A stretch of DNA of 6,539 nt from Planctomycetota bacterium (GTDB taxonomy: Bacteria; Planctomycetota; Brocadiia; SM23-32). Shown here in pieces: positions 6,121-6,539 of the stretch. Where the stretch lies: assembly GCA_030604585.1 (NCBI GenBank), contig JAUVVP010000114.1:1-6539 (forward strand), written 5' to 3'. Position 1 is the stretch's first letter. Each line of letters opens with the position of its first letter. A model generated the notes under the pieces. It saw only the letters and a list, made by a program, of their open reading frames with translations. It was not told where the DNA came from and searched no databases. The translations under genes were made by a program, and so were the position numbers.

Positions 6121-6176
6121 CTGGGTGCTCAGCGGTGGGTTTTGTCAGATTAGACGCCCCAAGAAACAGCACCCAG
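6121..6176. repeat. Nested 56-bp inverted repeat with 9-bp perfect arms
   Basis: CTGGGTGCT (6121-6129) is the exact reverse complement of AGCACCCAG (6168-6176). Inside, TGGG (6136-6139) faces CCCA (6158-6161) with 6 unpaired bases on each side, and GTC (6144-6146) faces GAC (6153-6155) around a 6-base loop. The symmetrical layout would give a long stem with internal loops in RNA from either strand. It is about 290 bp upstream of the isomerase start, too far to be part of the leader of the promoter predicted here. It could be a structured RNA, a repeat element or a protein-binding site. Confidence 0.45.
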
Positions 6177-6221
6177 AATGGTCGGTGCGGCGAGTCGTTG
6201 AAAGAAGTGGGACCGTGTGGG

Positions 6222-6250
6222 TGCCACGCCCAAGCGAAGCTTGAGGGTGC
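6222..6250. repeat. Bulged hairpin flanked by GGGTGCC direct repeats
   Basis: CAAGC (6231-6235) pairs with GCTTG (6239-6243) around a GAA loop. The stem continues through CC/GG and CAC/GTG with single-base bulges (G6228, A6244). The heptamer GGGTGCC occurs at 6219-6225 and again at 6245-6251. The neighbouring inverted repeat also uses GGGTGC-type sequence, so these may be parts of one repeat family. No T-run follows, so a terminator is unlikely. Confidence 0.4.
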
Positions 6251-6539
6251 CTTAGATGTGGCTGGACCGCACGGCCAAACGAGTATGACCGTGGCGCCCA
6301 GGCCCCGTCTGGCGGTCCTCTGGAGCCCCCTTTGCTGTCTTGACGCGTGATCTTCCCCGATGGCGGGACGTTTCACACTGGTGGCTTTCTGTATAATTCC
6401 GAAGTGTGCCGCCTCCCTTTCCCGTAATTCCGAGTCTCGCACAGGCGGGGCGAGGCTTGTGCGCCATCCTGGCTGCGCGCTCCTGGGAATGACAACGCAT
6501 GCGCGCCTTGCGTGGAGCGGCGCGGCCTCAGAAGCCGCG

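Larger units (their letters stand above)
5836..6539. other. Long intergenic region with repeats and no credible gene
   Basis: About 700 bp upstream of the isomerase gene. Frames open here on both strands (up to about 166 codons) lack recognisable domains, have odd composition rich in R, P and S, and run across palindromes and tandem repeats, so I do not call them genes. From left to right it holds the isomerase leader and promoter (to 5910), a 9-bp tandem repeat (5977-6003), palindromes at 6052-6084, a long nested inverted repeat (6121-6176) and a bulged hairpin (6222-6250). A plus-strand TATAAT is at 6392-6397. I see nothing recognisable from 6252 to 6390 or from 6434 to the end. Confidence 0.6.

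Noticed and set aside
5850..6350. Plus-strand frame of 166 codons in the intergenic region
   Set aside because: It crosses the promoter, the 9-bp tandem repeat and the palindromes; its composition is atypical and it has no family motif.
6107..6442. Minus-strand frame of 111 codons upstream of the isomerase
   Set aside because: It runs through the nested inverted repeat and the bulged hairpin, has no recognisable domain and no good SD.
6489..6539. Plus-strand ATG with 17 open codons to the window edge
   Set aside because: The SD (GGGA directly before the ATG) is too close, another ATG in a different frame follows at 6499, and the piece is too short to support a gene.

Overview
The window is a high-GC stretch (above 60% by eye) of bacterial DNA in which every convincing gene lies on the minus strand, so transcription runs from high to low coordinates. 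Strong Shine-Dalgarno sequences and sigma70-type promoters point to a bacterium. The mix of sugar enzymes with an unusual DNA-repair-type nuclease, next to a block of short palindromic and 9-bp repeats, resembles genomes of little-cultivated high-GC phyla. I cannot assign a phylum from the sequence alone.

Layout in the direction of transcription. (1) 5836-6539 is about 700 bp without a credible gene. It holds a three-unit 9-bp tandem repeat, several hairpin-forming palindromes, and a promoter close to the first gene. (2) 4378-5835 encodes an L-arabinose isomerase-family protein with the four expected metal and catalytic residues. (3) A 119-bp gap carries a near-consensus promoter (TTGACG, 17 bp, TACAAT). 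(4) 3038-4258 encodes a DegT/DnrJ/EryC1/StrS-type PLP aminotransferase. (5) 1897-2988 encodes an unusual three-part protein: an XPF/ERCC4-like nuclease fold with a degraded active site, tandem helix-hairpin-helix motifs, and a C-terminal NucS/EndoMS-like PD-(D/E)xK nuclease that looks intact. (6) A 19-codon micro-ORF bridges this gene to the next with ATGA overlaps at both ends. (7) 1140-1844 encodes a PIG-L/LmbE-family zinc deacetylase. (8) 83-1117 encodes a metal-dependent dehydrogenase of the glycerol-1-phosphate dehydrogenase (AraM/EgsA) type.

Genes 4 to 8 are closely spaced (gaps of 22 to 52 bp) and are probably one transcript from the promoter at 4308-4336. The isomerase has its own promoter, but no terminator is visible after it. 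Isomerase, aminotransferase, deacetylase and dehydrogenase together suggest the making or remodelling of an amino sugar, aminocyclitol or glycolipid, or a catabolic route for an unusual sugar. The exact pathway is not determined. The nuclease has no obvious place in such a pathway and is the most interesting item here.
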